DNA of 64,000 bases from Candidatus Intricatilinea gracilis (lineage in GTDB: Bacteria > Pseudomonadota > Gammaproteobacteria > Burkholderiales > Burkholderiaceae_C). Made by a program: the position numbers and the translations under genes. Positions within the stretch are counted from its first letter, which is position 1. Each line of letters opens with the position of its first letter. Below the pieces are notes generated by a model. The model was given only the letters and a program-made list of their open reading frames with translations, had not been told where the DNA came from and did not search any database. Where the stretch lies: NCBI GenBank assembly GCA_016702605.1, contig JADJDQ010000008.1:1-64000 (forward strand). Direction: 5' to 3'. This document shows, one piece after another, positions 16,801-25,851 of the stretch.

Positions 16801-17019
16801 CTATTTGGCGCGGAAAACGATGCGAGCACGGCTCAGATCGTAGGGGGTCAGTTCAACGGTGACCTTGTCACCAGGCAGGATGCGGATGTAGTGCATACGC
16901 ATCTTCCCGGAGATATGGCCCAGCACGACATGACCGTTCTCCAGCTTGACACGGAAGGTGGCATTTGGAAGATTTTCCACCACCTCACCCTGCATCTGAA
17001 TGACGTCGTCTTTCGACAT
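16801..17019 (-). CDS. infA: Translation initiation factor IF-1
   Basis: A-site-binding initiation factor with an OB fold, 72 residues: MSKDDVIQMQGEVVENLPNA, then FRVKLENGHVVLGHISGKMR. The second residue block (SKDDVIQ) and the ending RARIVFRAK are typical of betaproteobacterial IF-1. Lies 28 bases after secY and 58 bases before rpmJ. Placement of infA inside the spc/alpha cluster is common outside enterics. Confidence 0.98.
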   Translation of the reverse strand: MSKDDVIQMQGEVVENLPNATFRVKLENGHVVLGHISGKMRMHYIRILPGDKVTVELTPYDLSRARIVFRAK

Positions 17020-17047
17020 GCTCGTTGCCCCGTGACCCTCGATCTGC

Positions 17048-18358
17048 TCAGCTCGCCTTGAAACTGGCCTTCTTCAACAGCGTTTCATACTGTTGAGACA
17101 TCACATAAGACTGCACCTGAGCCCAGAAGTCCATCGTCACGACAACAATGATCAACAGCGATGTGCCGCCGAAATAGAACGGCACGTTGTACTTGAGGAC
17201 AAGAAACTCGGGCAGCAAACACACTGCAGTGATGTAGATGGCGCCACCAAGCGTCAACCGGGCCAGGATCTTGTCTATGTGTCGAGCGGTCTGGTCACCA
17301 GGGCGTATGCCAGGAATGAACGCACCACTCTTCTTGAGGTTGTCTGCCGTCTCACGGCTGTTGAACACCAGCGCTGTGTAGAAGAAGCAGAAGAACACGA
17401 TCATGGCTGCGTAGAGCATCACGTAGATCGGCTGCCCCGGCGACATGGCGGCCGAGATGTCCTTCAGCCAGCGCATCCCTTCGCCCGTAGCAAACCAGCC
17501 CACCACGGTAGCCGGCAACAGGATGATCGACGACGCGAAGATCGGCGGGATCACGCCCGACATGTTGATCTTGAGCGGCAGGTGCGACGACTGGCCGCCG
17601 TAGACCTTGTTGCCAACCTGCCGCTTGGCGTAGTTGACCAGGATCTTGCGCTGACCTCGCTCGACGAACACCACCACATAGGTCACCAGTACCACGATCG
17701 CGACGATGAAGATCGCCACCAGGGCACTCATCGCGCCGGTGCTCACCAGATTGAGCAAACCACCGATGGCGCTGGGCAGACCTGCCGCGATACCCGCAAA
17801 GATGATGATCGAGATGCCGTTGCCCAAGCCGCGCTCGGTGATCTGTTCACCCAACCACATCAGGAACATCGTGCCGGCGGTCAGACTCACCACGGCGGTG
17901 CCGCGAAACGCGAAACCGGGATCGATCACCAGGCCGGCAGAACCTTCGAGTGCGAGCGAAATACCGAGCGACTGGAACAACGCAAGACCCAGTGTGCCGT
18001 AACGCGTGTACTGGGTGATCTTGCGCCGACCCGACTCACCTTCCTTCTTCAGGGCCTCGAGCGACGGCAGCACATACGTCATCAGCTGCATGATGATCGA
18101 TGCAGAGATGTAGGGCATGATGCCCAGTGCGAATACCGTGAAGCGCGACAACGCGCCACCCGAGAACATGTTGAACAGGTTCAGTATTCCGCCCTGCTGA
18201 CCCTTGAACAGCTGAGCCAGCTGTTCGGGGTTGATGCCGGGCACGGGAATATGTGCGCCGACGCGATACACCACCAGGGCGAGCAGCAAGAACACCAGTC
18301 GACGACGCAGGTCACCGAACTTGCCGCTCTTGGCCAATTGATTCGCGTTGCTTGCCAC
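17048..18358 (-). CDS. secY: Preprotein translocase subunit SecY
   Basis: Channel subunit of the Sec translocon. 436 residues with ten predicted transmembrane helices; the plug and pore region follows FSGGALSRFTVFALGIMPY, and the conserved cytosolic loop VFVERGQRKILVNYAKRQVG is present. Co-encoded in the spc operon so that translocon and ribosome synthesis rise together. 54 bases after rplO. Confidence 0.99.
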   Translation of the reverse strand: MASNANQLAKSGKFGDLRRRLVFLLLALVVYRVGAHIPVPGINPEQLAQLFKGQQGGILNLFNMFSGGALSRFTVFALGIMPYISASIIMQLMTYVLPSLEALKKEGESGRRKITQYTRYGTLGLALFQSLGISLALEGSAGLVIDPGFAFRGTAVVSLTAGTMFLMWLGEQITERGLGNGISIIIFAGIAAGLPSAIGGLLNLVSTGAMSALVAIFIVAIVVLVTYVVVFVERGQRKILVNYAKRQVGNKVYGGQSSHLPLKINMSGVIPPIFASSIILLPATVVGWFATGEGMRWLKDISAAMSPGQPIYVMLYAAMIVFFCFFYTALVFNSRETADNLKKSGAFIPGIRPGDQTARHIDKILARLTLGGAIYITAVCLLPEFLVLKYNVPFYFGGTSLLIIVVVTMDFWAQVQSYVMSQQYETLLKKASFKAS

Positions 18359-18412
18359 GGTAGGTTTGTCTAGGCTTGTGTCGGTTTGAAATCAGTGGTC
18401 GGACGTGACTGC

Positions 18413-18847
18413 TCAGGCAGCCAGCGAACCACCAGCAGCTTCGATGACCTGACGTGCACCCGCTGTTGCGCCAATGCCCTTGAGCACCACCGCGAGCGTG
18501 AGTTCGCCGGTCTTCACGACCTTGACGTTGCGCACCAGCTGACCAACCAGGCCAGCCTGCTTGAGCACGAGCACGTCGACTTCGTTGACGCCCAGCTTTT
18601 GCAGTTGGCCCAGCGTCACTTCGCCGTTGAACTGCAATTGATGCGACTTGAAACCACGCTTGGGAAGGCGACGCTGCAGCGGCATCTGACCGCCTTCGAA
18701 GCCAACCTTGTGGTAGCCGCCAGCACGGGACTTCTGGCCCTTGTGGCCGCGACCCGCGGTCTTGCCCAGGCCTGAGCCGATGCCGCGACCGACACGCCGC
18801 TTGGCATGTTTGGCGCCGCCAGCGGGCTTGATGGAATTGAGTTGCAT
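18413..18847 (-). CDS. rplO: 50S ribosomal protein L15
   Basis: Large-subunit assembly protein, 144 residues. The glycine- and arginine-rich N-terminus MQLNSIKPAGGAKHAKRRVGRGIGSGLGKTAGRGHKGQ is diagnostic. Followed by secY and preceded by rpmD at 26 bases. Confidence 0.99.
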   Translation of the reverse strand: MQLNSIKPAGGAKHAKRRVGRGIGSGLGKTAGRGHKGQKSRAGGYHKVGFEGGQMPLQRRLPKRGFKSHQLQFNGEVTLGQLQKLGVNEVDVLVLKQAGLVGQLVRNVKVVKTGELTLAVVLKGIGATAGARQVIEAAGGSLAA

Positions 18848-18873
18848 GTTCGTCGTCCTGCTGCCGTGAATGC

Positions 18874-19056
18874 TCAGAGCACTTTCACGAGGTAGGCAAT
18901 CTTGTTGATCATGCCGCGCACCGCTGGGGTGTCCTCGAGCACGGCTTCGCTATTGAGGCGGCGCAGTCCCAGACCGACCACGGTGGCGCGATGTGATGTG
19001 CGCGTACCGATCGGGCTGCGAACGAGCTTGACCTTGACCGTTTTCTTGTCCGTCAT
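18874..19056 (-). CDS. rpmD: 50S ribosomal protein L30
   Basis: 60 residues, MTDKKTVKVKLVRSPIGT, then a short ferredoxin-like fold (HRATVVGLGLRRLNSEAVLEDTPAVRGMINKIAYLVKVL). Normal bacterial L30 length; sits between rpsE and rplO as expected. Confidence 0.98.
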   Translation of the reverse strand: MTDKKTVKVKLVRSPIGTRTSHRATVVGLGLRRLNSEAVLEDTPAVRGMINKIAYLVKVL

Positions 19057-19073
19057 GGCTGACCTTCGCGCGC

Positions 19074-19592
19074 TCAGTTGAAGATTTCTTCGACCGTCTT
19101 GCCGCGTTTGGCGGCAATGTCGGACGCAGTCACGGCACGGGTCAACGCATCGAACGTTGCACGCACCATGTTGTACGGGTTGCTCGAGCCCAGGCTCTTG
19201 GCGACCACGTCGGTCACGCCCAGCACTTCGAACACCGCGCGCATCGGGCCGCCGGCGATGATGCCGGTACCGGCAGGCGCCGGAGCCAGCAGCACCTTCG
19301 CTGCGCCGTGTTCGCCACGGATGTTGTGATGCAGCGTGCCGTTGCGCAGCGGCACCTTGACCAGGTTGCGACGCGCCTGCTCCATGGCCTTCTGCACGGC
19401 CACCGGCACTTCACGCGCCTTGCCCTTGCCCATGCCGACGCGGCCATCGCCGTCACCAACCACGGTCAGCGCTGCAAACGCCATGATCCGGCCGCCCTTG
19501 ACCACCTTGGTCACGCGGTTCACCTGGATCATCTTCTCGCGCATCCCGTCGTCGCGACCTTCGTCGGCGATCTTGGGTTGAAACTTTGCCAT
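19074..19592 (-). CDS. rpsE: 30S ribosomal protein S5
   Basis: Decoding-fidelity protein, 172 residues. Double-stranded RNA-binding-like S5 domain with VTKVVKGGRIMAFAALTVVGDG (the spectinomycin-sensitivity loop, wild-type in appearance) and the C-terminal SSNPYNMVRATFDAL block. Spaced 17 bases before rpmD and 31 bases after rplR. Confidence 0.99.
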   Translation of the reverse strand: MAKFQPKIADEGRDDGMREKMIQVNRVTKVVKGGRIMAFAALTVVGDGDGRVGMGKGKAREVPVAVQKAMEQARRNLVKVPLRNGTLHHNIRGEHGAAKVLLAPAPAGTGIIAGGPMRAVFEVLGVTDVVAKSLGSSNPYNMVRATFDALTRAVTASDIAAKRGKTVEEIFN

Positions 19593-19623
19593 TTCGTATC
19601 CTTAGCTGTTCGACCGGGGCGGC

Positions 19624-19989
19624 TTAGAACTGCAGACCGGCTTCACGCGCGGCTTCTGCCAGGGCCTTGACACGGCCGTGGTAGGCAAAACCGGCGCGAT
19701 CGAACGCCACCGATTCCACACCTGCTGCCTTGGCGCGTTCGGCAATACGCTTGCCGATCAACGTTGCGGCGTCCACATTGCCACCCTTGCCGTTGCCACC
19801 GAGTTGCTCGCGAACTTCCTTCTCGGCGGTCGAGGCCGAAGCCAGAACCTTGCTGCCGTCGCCGGAAATCACGTTGGCATAGATATGAAGGTTGGAGCGG
19901 AAAACCGTCAGACGAGCCTTGCCCTGCAGCGCGATGCGCACACGGGTTTGGCGCGAACGGCGCAGACGTTGTTCTTTCTTGGTCAACAT
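19624..19989 (-). CDS. rplR: 50S ribosomal protein L18
   Basis: 5S rRNA-binding protein, 121 residues, starting MLTKKEQRLRRSRQTRVRIA with the basic N-terminal tail and containing RLTVFRSNLHIYANVI-type sequence. Lies 11 bases after rplF. Confidence 0.99.
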   Translation of the reverse strand: MLTKKEQRLRRSRQTRVRIALQGKARLTVFRSNLHIYANVISGDGSKVLASASTAEKEVREQLGGNGKGGNVDAATLIGKRIAERAKAAGVESVAFDRAGFAYHGRVKALAEAAREAGLQF

Positions 19990-20000
19990 GCTGCTGCTCC

Positions 20001-20534
20001 TTACTTCTTCTTGGTCTCTTTGAGAGAGACCTTTTCAGTGCTGTAGCGAATGCCCTTGCCCTTGTAAGGCTCGGGCGGACGGAAAGCACGGACCTCGGCG
20101 GCGATCTGGCCAACGACCTGACGGTCGGAGCCCTTGATCACGATTTCGGTCTGCGTCGGCGTTTCCACCTTGATACCTGCCGGCATGTCCTTCACCACGG
20201 GGTGAGAGAAACCGATCTGCAGATTCAGCTTGGCGCCCTGGGCCTGCGCCCGAAAACCCACGCCGACCAACGTGAGCTTCTTTTCAAAGCCCTTGCTGAC
20301 GCCGTTGATCATGTTGGCCACCAGAGCACGCATGGTGCCCGACATCGCATTGGCCTCGGTCGAATCGTCGACCGGAGCAAACGACAACGTGCCGGCGTCC
20401 TGGCTCAGCGCGACCAGGCGATGCGCCGGACGCACCAAAGTGCCAAGGCTGCCTTTGACGCTGATCTGCTCGCCACTCAGTGCGACCTCGACCCCTTGCG
20501 GGATCGAGACCGGCATTTTTCCTACGCGGGACAT
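20001..20534 (-). CDS. rplF: 50S ribosomal protein L6
   Basis: Binds 23S rRNA near the sarcin-ricin loop. 177 residues from the ATG at 20534 (MSRVGKMPVSIPQGVEV), the canonical start; an upstream in-frame ATG at 20576 adds 14 residues overlapping the rpsH end and is rejected. The C-terminal PEPYKGKGIRYSTEKVSLKETKKK is the L6 signature. An appropriately placed GGAGG-type site precedes the chosen start. Confidence 0.98.
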   Translation of the reverse strand: MSRVGKMPVSIPQGVEVALSGEQISVKGSLGTLVRPAHRLVALSQDAGTLSFAPVDDSTEANAMSGTMRALVANMINGVSKGFEKKLTLVGVGFRAQAQGAKLNLQIGFSHPVVKDMPAGIKVETPTQTEIVIKGSDRQVVGQIAAEVRAFRPPEPYKGKGIRYSTEKVSLKETKKK

Positions 20535-20547
20535 GTGTGCTCCCTCC

Positions 20548-20943
20548 TTAGGCGACGTAGCAGAGCACTTCGCCACCGATACCGGCGGCGCGGGCCTTGC
20601 GATCCGTCATGACACCCTTGGGCGTCGTAACGATTGCCACACCCAGGCCATTCATGACCTGCGGAATATCGTGGCGCCCCTTGTACACGCGCAGTCCAGG
20701 GCGACTGACACGCTCGATGCGTTCAATCACCGGACGGCCGGCGTAGTACTTGAGGGAAATTTCGAGTTCTGACTTGCCGGACGTGGCCTTGACGGCATAA
20801 CCGTCGATGTAGCCTTCGTCTTGCAGCACCTGCGCAATCGCAGCCTTCAACTTTGAAGACGGCATCGCCACGCTGGTCTTCTCGACCATCTGCGCGTTAC
20901 GGATGCGTGTCAGCATGTCGGCGATCGGATCACTCATGCTCAT
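20548..20943 (-). CDS. rpsH: 30S ribosomal protein S8
   Basis: 16S rRNA-binding assembly protein and translational repressor of the spc operon in E. coli. 131 residues, MSMSDPIADMLTRIRNAQMV; C-terminal GVMTDRKARAAGIGGEVLCYVA carries the S8 signature. A second ATG 6 bases downstream is an equally possible start. Confidence 0.99.
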   Translation of the reverse strand: MSMSDPIADMLTRIRNAQMVEKTSVAMPSSKLKAAIAQVLQDEGYIDGYAVKATSGKSELEISLKYYAGRPVIERIERVSRPGLRVYKGRHDIPQVMNGLGVAIVTTPKGVMTDRKARAAGIGGEVLCYVA

Positions 20944-20977
20944 GGGTTTTCTCCTGTTCGTGCCCTAAGGCCGCTGA

Positions 20978-21283
20978 TTACCAGCTTGCCTTGACGACAC
21001 CCGGGATGTCGCCACGGAAGGCCAACTCACGGATCTTGGTGCGGCCGAGGCCGAACTTGCGGAAGGTGCCACGAGGACGCCCGGTAATTGCGCAGCGGTT
21101 GCGCAGCCGCGTCGGATTTGCGTTGCGCGGCAATTGCTGCAGCGCCAGGCGAGCCTGGTAACGCTCTTCTTCCGACTTGCTTTGATCAGCGATCATTGCC
21201 TTCAGTTCGGCGAACTTCTTCGCGTACTTGGCAACGAGCTTTTCGCGCTTTTCTTCGCGCTGAATGAGAGAGAGTTTTGCCAC
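20978..21283 (-). CDS. rpsN: 30S ribosomal protein S14
   Basis: Head protein, 101 residues from a GTG at 21283 (VAKLSLIQREEKREKLVAKY). This is the long, zinc-free proteobacterial form: the LRNRCAITGRPRGTFRKFGLGRTKIRELAFRGDIPGVVKASW tail lacks the CxxC pair. The frame extends upstream into rplE sequence, so the GTG is chosen on homology. Eight bases after rplE. Confidence 0.97.
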   Translation of the reverse strand: MAKLSLIQREEKREKLVAKYAKKFAELKAMIADQSKSEEERYQARLALQQLPRNANPTRLRNRCAITGRPRGTFRKFGLGRTKIRELAFRGDIPGVVKASW

Positions 21284-21291
21284 GGCCGACC

Positions 21292-21846
21292 TCAGTTCTT
21301 GAACGGGAAACGGAAGGCCGTCAGGAGCGCCTTGCATTCGTCGTCGGTTTGCGCCGATGTCGTGATACTGATGTTCATCCCGCGCAGAGCATCGATCTTG
21401 TCGTACTCGATTTCCGGGAAGATGATCTGCTCCTTGACACCGACGTTGTAGTTTCCACGACCATCGAAGGCCCGACCGGAGATACCCCGGAAGTCACGCA
21501 CACGCGGCAAAGCCACGGTCACAAAGCGATCGAGAAACTCATACATGCGCAAGCCACGCAGGGTGACCATGCAGCCGATAGGCACGCTGTCGCGGATCTT
21601 GAAACCGGCAATCGCCTTGCGAGACATCGTGACCACGGGCTTTTGGCCGGCAATCTTGGTGAGGTCGCCGACAGCGTGGTCCATCACCTTCTTGTCCGAA
21701 ACCGCCTCGCTCACACCCATGTTGAGCGTGATCTTCTCGAGACGCGGCACCTGCATCACCGACGTGTAGCCGAACTGCTGCATCAGCGCAGGAACAATCT
21801 TGTCCCTGTAGATCGCCTGCAGACGGGCTGGTTGTTGTTGAGCCAT
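21292..21846 (-). CDS. rplE: 50S ribosomal protein L5
   Basis: 5S rRNA-binding protein contacting P-site tRNA. 184 residues from ATG 21846 (MAQQQPARLQAIYRDKIVPALM). The longer frame to 22098 is the antisense-like read-through of rplX and is rejected. Conserved KITLNMGVSEA and GNYNVGVKEQIIFPEIEYDKID blocks. Thirteen bases after rplX. Confidence 0.98.
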   Translation of the reverse strand: MAQQQPARLQAIYRDKIVPALMQQFGYTSVMQVPRLEKITLNMGVSEAVSDKKVMDHAVGDLTKIAGQKPVVTMSRKAIAGFKIRDSVPIGCMVTLRGLRMYEFLDRFVTVALPRVRDFRGISGRAFDGRGNYNVGVKEQIIFPEIEYDKIDALRGMNISITTSAQTDDECKALLTAFRFPFKN

Positions 21847-21859
21847 GTCGAACCCCGCC

Positions 21860-22177
21860 TCAAGCCTTGATTTCGTCGCCACTGGACTTGAAGACGCGCA
21901 CGCGCTTGCCGTCAGCCAGGAGCTTGATACCGACCCGATCCGCCTTGCCGCTGCCGGCATTGAAGATCGCGACGTTCGATTGATGTATCGGCATGGTCTT
22001 GTCGACGATGCCACCTTGCGTGCCCTTGAGCGGATTCGGACGCACGTGTTTCTTGACGATGTTGACACCCTCGACAACGAGGAAATCTTCGTCGACACGC
22101 TGCGCGATCGTGCCGCGCTTGCCCTTGTCGCGCCCGGTCAGCACGACCACTTCGTCGCCCTTGCGTAGCTTGTTCAT
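21860..22177 (-). CDS. rplX: 50S ribosomal protein L24
   Basis: Assembly-initiating large-subunit protein with a KOW motif (MNKLRKGDEVVVLTGRDKGKRG). 105 residues, normal length. Conserved VEGVNIVKKHVRPNPLKGTQGGI follows. Spaced 21 bases after rplN. Confidence 0.99.
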   Translation of the reverse strand: MNKLRKGDEVVVLTGRDKGKRGTIAQRVDEDFLVVEGVNIVKKHVRPNPLKGTQGGIVDKTMPIHQSNVAIFNAGSGKADRVGIKLLADGKRVRVFKSSGDEIKA

Positions 22178-22198
22178 GACCTGTCCTTCGAGCTCGGC

Positions 22199-22567
22199 TT
22201 AAATCACTTCAGGAGCGAGCGACACGATCTTCATGAAGCGCTCGGTACGCAGTTCACGCGTCACCGGGCCGAAGATACGCGTGCCGATCGGCTCTAGCTT
22301 GGCATTGAGCAGCACGGCGGCATTGCCGTCGAACTTCACCAGCGAGCCATCCTGACGACGCACGCCCTTGGCGGTACGAACCACCACGGCGCTGTAGACC
22401 TCGCCCTTCTTGACGCGGCCACGCGGTGCAGCTTCTTTGATGCTGACCTTGATGACATCACCGATGCCGGCGTAACGACGCTTGGAGCCGCCGAGCACCT
22501 TGATGCACATGACGGACTTCGCACCCGTGTTGTCCGCGACGTCGAGCCGCGATTGCATTTGGATCAT
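22199..22567 (-). CDS. rplN: 50S ribosomal protein L14
   Basis: Intersubunit-bridge protein, exactly 122 residues from ATG 22567 (MIQMQSRLDVADNTGAKSVMCIKVLGG). The reading frame is open to 22666, but the extension has no L14 homology. It is the first gene of the spc operon here. No rpsQ, rpmC or other S10-operon gene is found upstream, so the S10 operon must be elsewhere. Confidence 0.99.
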   Translation of the reverse strand: MIQMQSRLDVADNTGAKSVMCIKVLGGSKRRYAGIGDVIKVSIKEAAPRGRVKKGEVYSAVVVRTAKGVRRQDGSLVKFDGNAAVLLNAKLEPIGTRIFGPVTRELRTERFMKIVSLAPEVI

Positions 22568-22740
22568 GTGTTTCCCCAACTTGTCCCGCCAGCTCGACAT
22601 TGCGGACGAGCAAGCACGGTCAGTCTTGGGCCCGTTATCCCTGTGCACTACCGTAAAGGCCAGCACACAAGCATCTTGGGGCGGATCCGGAAGATGAGGC
22701 CTTCAGACTGAAGACCGAGCACCTACCGGCAGAGCCTGCG

Positions 22741-22770
22741 ATTATGCACCAATCGTGTCGAGGGCGTCAA
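22741..22770 (-). promoter_or_regulatory. Promoter of the spc operon
   Basis: Minus-strand -35 TTGACG (22765-22770), an 18-base spacer and -10 CATAAT (22741-22746), each one mismatch from consensus. It predicts a transcript starting near 22734 with a ~165-base leader before rplN. It lies in the gap between gshA and rplN, the only place a promoter for the whole ribosomal run could sit. Confidence 0.75.
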
Positions 22771-22822
22771 CGGCTGCTGGCGCCTTCGTGTGTTGCCTGT
22801 GTGCGCGCCAGCCCACAGGTCG

Positions 22823-24118
22823 TCAGTCGTAGGTTTCGGCGTCGGGGTTGGTGGCTTCGAGTTCATAGCTCGCTGCCAGCATCGCCAGGCGCCCGATCAC
22901 GCCGTACATATAGAAGCGGTTGGGCGCGCTGGCGCCCGGTTTTTCGCCCGGGCGCGGCAGATGATGGCTCTCTGCGAATGCCAGTGGCACGAACTTGGCA
23001 CCCGGGGAGTTGAGGTTCTCGTCGATGCCACGTTCGGCATGGACGCGGTAAAAGCCCCCCACCACGTAGCGATCCATCATGTACACCACCGGCTCGGCCA
23101 CCGCGTCGTGCATACGTTCGTAGGTGGGCACACCCTCCTGGATCAGGACTTCGGTGACGTCCTGGCCGTCCTTCACCACGCTCATCTTGTTGCGGGTGCG
23201 GTGGGTCAGCTCGTCCAGTTCCTTGGCATCGCGCACCGTCATGATGCCCATGCCGTAGGTCCCGTTGTCGGCCTTGACCACGGCAAACGGTTTTTCGTTG
23301 ATGCCGTACTCCTTGTACTTGCGGCGCACCTTGCCGAGCAAGGCATCGACGTTCGTTTTCACGCAGTCGAGCCCGGCACCTTCGGCGAAGTCGACCTTGC
23401 CGCAGTGGCTGTGGATCGGGTTGATCAGCCACGAGTCCATGCCCAGCAGCTTGGCGAACTTCTTCGCCACCTCTTCGTACGACTTGAAGTGATGTGTCTT
23501 GCGCCTGACCGCCCAGCCGGCGTGCAACGGCGGCAACACATACTGCTCATGCAGACCTTCGAGCACCTTGGGGATACCGGCCGACAGGTCGTTGTTGAGC
23601 AAGATGGTGCAGGGATCGAAATCCTTCAGCCCGAGCCGACGCTTGGTGCGGATCAGGGGCTCGACCGTCAGGGTCTGGCCATCGGGCAACTCGAAACTGG
23701 TTGGCGCCGTGATGTCCGGATCGAGCGTGCCCAGCCGCACGTTCAGGCCAGCCAGCGAGAAGATCTGCTTGAGCCGTGCCACATTGGCCAGGTAGAAGGA
23801 GTTGCGTGTGTGTCCTTCGGGCACCAGCAGCAGGTTCTTGGCCTCGGGGCAGATCTTCTCGATCGCCGCCATTGCCGCCTGCACCGCCAGCGGCAACATC
23901 TCGCGTGTCAGGTTGTTCCAGCCACCGGGATAGAGGTTGGTATCGACGGGTGCCAGCTTGAAGCCCGCATTGCGCAGATCCACCGACGTGTAGAACGGCG
24001 GGGTGTGCTCCATCCATTCGAGCCTGAACCAGCGTTCGATCGCCGGCATCGATTCGAGGATGCGCGCCTCGAGTTCGTTGATCGGGCCGGTGAGTGCGGT
24101 GACGAGGTGAGGAACCAT
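22823..24118 (-). CDS. gshA: Glutamate--cysteine ligase (proteobacterial GshA type)
   Basis: First step of glutathione synthesis: ATP-dependent joining of glutamate and cysteine. About 431 residues from ATG 24118 (MVPHLVTALTGPINELEAR); the frame stays open to a GTG at 24166, so the start is uncertain. It resembles the distinct glutamate-cysteine ligase family described in Acidithiobacillus and betaproteobacteria, not the E. coli GshA fold, with VPEGHTRNSFYLANVARL, INPIHSHCGKVDFAEGAG and KADNGTYGMGIMTVRD. A terminator separates it from amtB, so it is likely transcribed alone. Confidence 0.93.
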   Translation of the reverse strand: MVPHLVTALTGPINELEARILESMPAIERWFRLEWMEHTPPFYTSVDLRNAGFKLAPVDTNLYPGGWNNLTREMLPLAVQAAMAAIEKICPEAKNLLLVPEGHTRNSFYLANVARLKQIFSLAGLNVRLGTLDPDITAPTSFELPDGQTLTVEPLIRTKRRLGLKDFDPCTILLNNDLSAGIPKVLEGLHEQYVLPPLHAGWAVRRKTHHFKSYEEVAKKFAKLLGMDSWLINPIHSHCGKVDFAEGAGLDCVKTNVDALLGKVRRKYKEYGINEKPFAVVKADNGTYGMGIMTVRDAKELDELTHRTRNKMSVVKDGQDVTEVLIQEGVPTYERMHDAVAEPVVYMMDRYVVGGFYRVHAERGIDENLNSPGAKFVPLAFAESHHLPRPGEKPGASAPNRFYMYGVIGRLAMLAASYELEATNPDAETYD

Positions 24119-24242
24119 GAATGTGCTCGGGGTGGACAAAGGCGTCGCCGTGAGTGTGCCAAACACCCGGGCCGACTGAACGCATCACATGCGGGGCGCG
24201 TCGACGGATCGCAAGGCGCGGCGGCACAAAAGCCACACATAC

Positions 24243-24268
24243 AAAAAGGGCCCGCGATTGCGGGCCCT
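24243..24268 (-). terminator. Intrinsic terminator after amtB
   Basis: Perfect 9-bp stem AGGGCCCGC / GCGGGCCCT with a 4-base loop, followed on the minus strand by TTTTTGTGTG. It lies 60 bases after the amtB stop and ends the porin-glnK-amtB transcript before gshA. Confidence 0.85.
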
Positions 24269-24326
24269 CGGGCTTTGTGTCCACCGTCGGACACGCCCCG
24301 AGGGGCGCATCCGGCAGTTACCGGCG

Positions 24327-25826
24327 TCAGGCGTGGTACGCCGTTTCGCCGTGCGAAGCGATGTCCAGACCTTCGCGCTCTTCTTCTTCCGTCACGCGCA
24401 GACCGATGACCATGTCGACGATCTTGAACGAGACGAACGCGACGACAGCCGACCACACCACGGTCAGACCCACGGCCTTGGCCTGGATGATGAGCTGGTC
24501 GAACATGCCGTTGCTGCCGACCGTAACGGTAACCCAGTCGGTCACGAGGCCCGGGCCGCCCAGCGCCTGGTTGTTGAAGATGCCGGTCAGCAGGGCACCG
24601 ATGATGCCGCCCACGCCGTGCACTCCGAAGACGTCCAGCGAGTCGTCCGCACCCAGCATGCGCTTGAGGCCGTTGACACCCCACAGGCAGGCGAAGCCGG
24701 CGATGAAGCCGATCACCAGACCACCGACGATGCCGACGTTGCCGGCTGCCGGCGTGATCGCCACCAGACCAGCCACTGCGCCGGACGCAGCGCCCAGCAT
24801 CGAGGCCTTGCCCTTCATCAGCGCTTCACCGATACACCAGGCCAGCACGGCAGCAGCCGTGGCGGAGAAGGTGTTGATGAAGGCCAGCGCGGCGCTGTTG
24901 CCAGCTTCGAGCGCCGAACCGGCGTTGAAGCCGAACCAGCCCACCCACAGCAGCGAGGCACCGACCATGGTCAGCGTCAGCGAATGCGGCGTGAAGGCTT
25001 CCTTGCCGTAACCGACGCGCTTGCCGATCATGATGGCGCCGACCAGACCGGCCACGGCGGCGTTGATGTGCACCACCGTGCCGCCGGCGAAGTCCAGCGC
25101 ACCCCATTGCCACAGCAGACCGGCCTTGGCGTTCATCGCATCGACCACCTCCGCACCGGTGTAAGCGTCCGGGCCCATCCAGTACCAGACCATGTGGGCG
25201 ATCGGCGCATAGCTGAAAGTGAACCACAGTGTCATGAACAGCAGCACGGCGCTGAACTTGATGCGTTCGGCAAAGGCGCCGACGATCAGGCCGCAGGTGA
25301 TGGCCGCAAAGGTAGCCTGAAACACCACGAACACGATCTCGGGGATGTAGACACCCTTGCTGAACGTGGCCGCCATGGCGAACTCACCCTTGGCCGGATC
25401 GAACACACCGTTCAGGAAAAGGCGGTCGAATCCGCCGACGAACGAGTTGCCCTCGGTGAACGCCAGGCTGTAGCCGTAGATCATCCACAACACGGTGATG
25501 AGCGAGAAGGTCACGAAGACCTGCATCAGCACCGACAGCATGTTCTTCGAGCGCACCAGGCCGCCGTAGAAAAGCGCCAGGCCGGGGATCGACATCATGA
25601 TCACGAGCAGCGTCGAGACCAGCATCCAGGAGACGTCGCCCTTGTCGGCGACAGGAGGAGCAGCAGCCACAGCCGCCGAGGCGGCTTCGCTGGCGGCTTC
25701 GGCCGCAGGTGCAGCGGCGGCCGAAGCGGCAGCTACGGGCTCGGAAGCAGCCTGAGCCAGCGCGACATCGGCCAGGCCGAGCATCGTGATCCCCAGCGCG
25801 AGGGAGACGAGGAGTTTCTTCAACAT
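24327..25826 (-). CDS. amtB: Ammonium transporter AmtB
   Basis: Inner-membrane trimeric ammonium channel. 499 residues from ATG 25826 (MLKKLLVSLALGITMLGLADVALAQ, a cleavable signal peptide). An Ala-rich stretch (residues about 23-55, AASEPVAAASAAAAPAAEAAS) precedes the eleven-helix Amt core starting GDVSWMLVSTLLVIMMSIPGLALFYGGLVR. The AFNAGSALEA-like and VFGVHGVGGIIGALLTGIF blocks, with the pore histidine pair region, are conserved. Lies 25 bases after glnK, whose product gates it. Confidence 0.97.
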   Translation of the reverse strand: MLKKLLVSLALGITMLGLADVALAQAASEPVAAASAAAAPAAEAASEAASAAVAAAPPVADKGDVSWMLVSTLLVIMMSIPGLALFYGGLVRSKNMLSVLMQVFVTFSLITVLWMIYGYSLAFTEGNSFVGGFDRLFLNGVFDPAKGEFAMAATFSKGVYIPEIVFVVFQATFAAITCGLIVGAFAERIKFSAVLLFMTLWFTFSYAPIAHMVWYWMGPDAYTGAEVVDAMNAKAGLLWQWGALDFAGGTVVHINAAVAGLVGAIMIGKRVGYGKEAFTPHSLTLTMVGASLLWVGWFGFNAGSALEAGNSAALAFINTFSATAAAVLAWCIGEALMKGKASMLGAASGAVAGLVAITPAAGNVGIVGGLVIGFIAGFACLWGVNGLKRMLGADDSLDVFGVHGVGGIIGALLTGIFNNQALGGPGLVTDWVTVTVGSNGMFDQLIIQAKAVGLTVVWSAVVAFVSFKIVDMVIGLRVTEEEEREGLDIASHGETAYHA

Positions 25827-25851
25827 GGTTGTCTCTTTTTGAGGGTGGGGA

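Noticed and set aside
22790..24409. 539-residue plus-strand frame across gshA
   Set aside because: Antisense of gshA; low-complexity composition typical of shadow translation.
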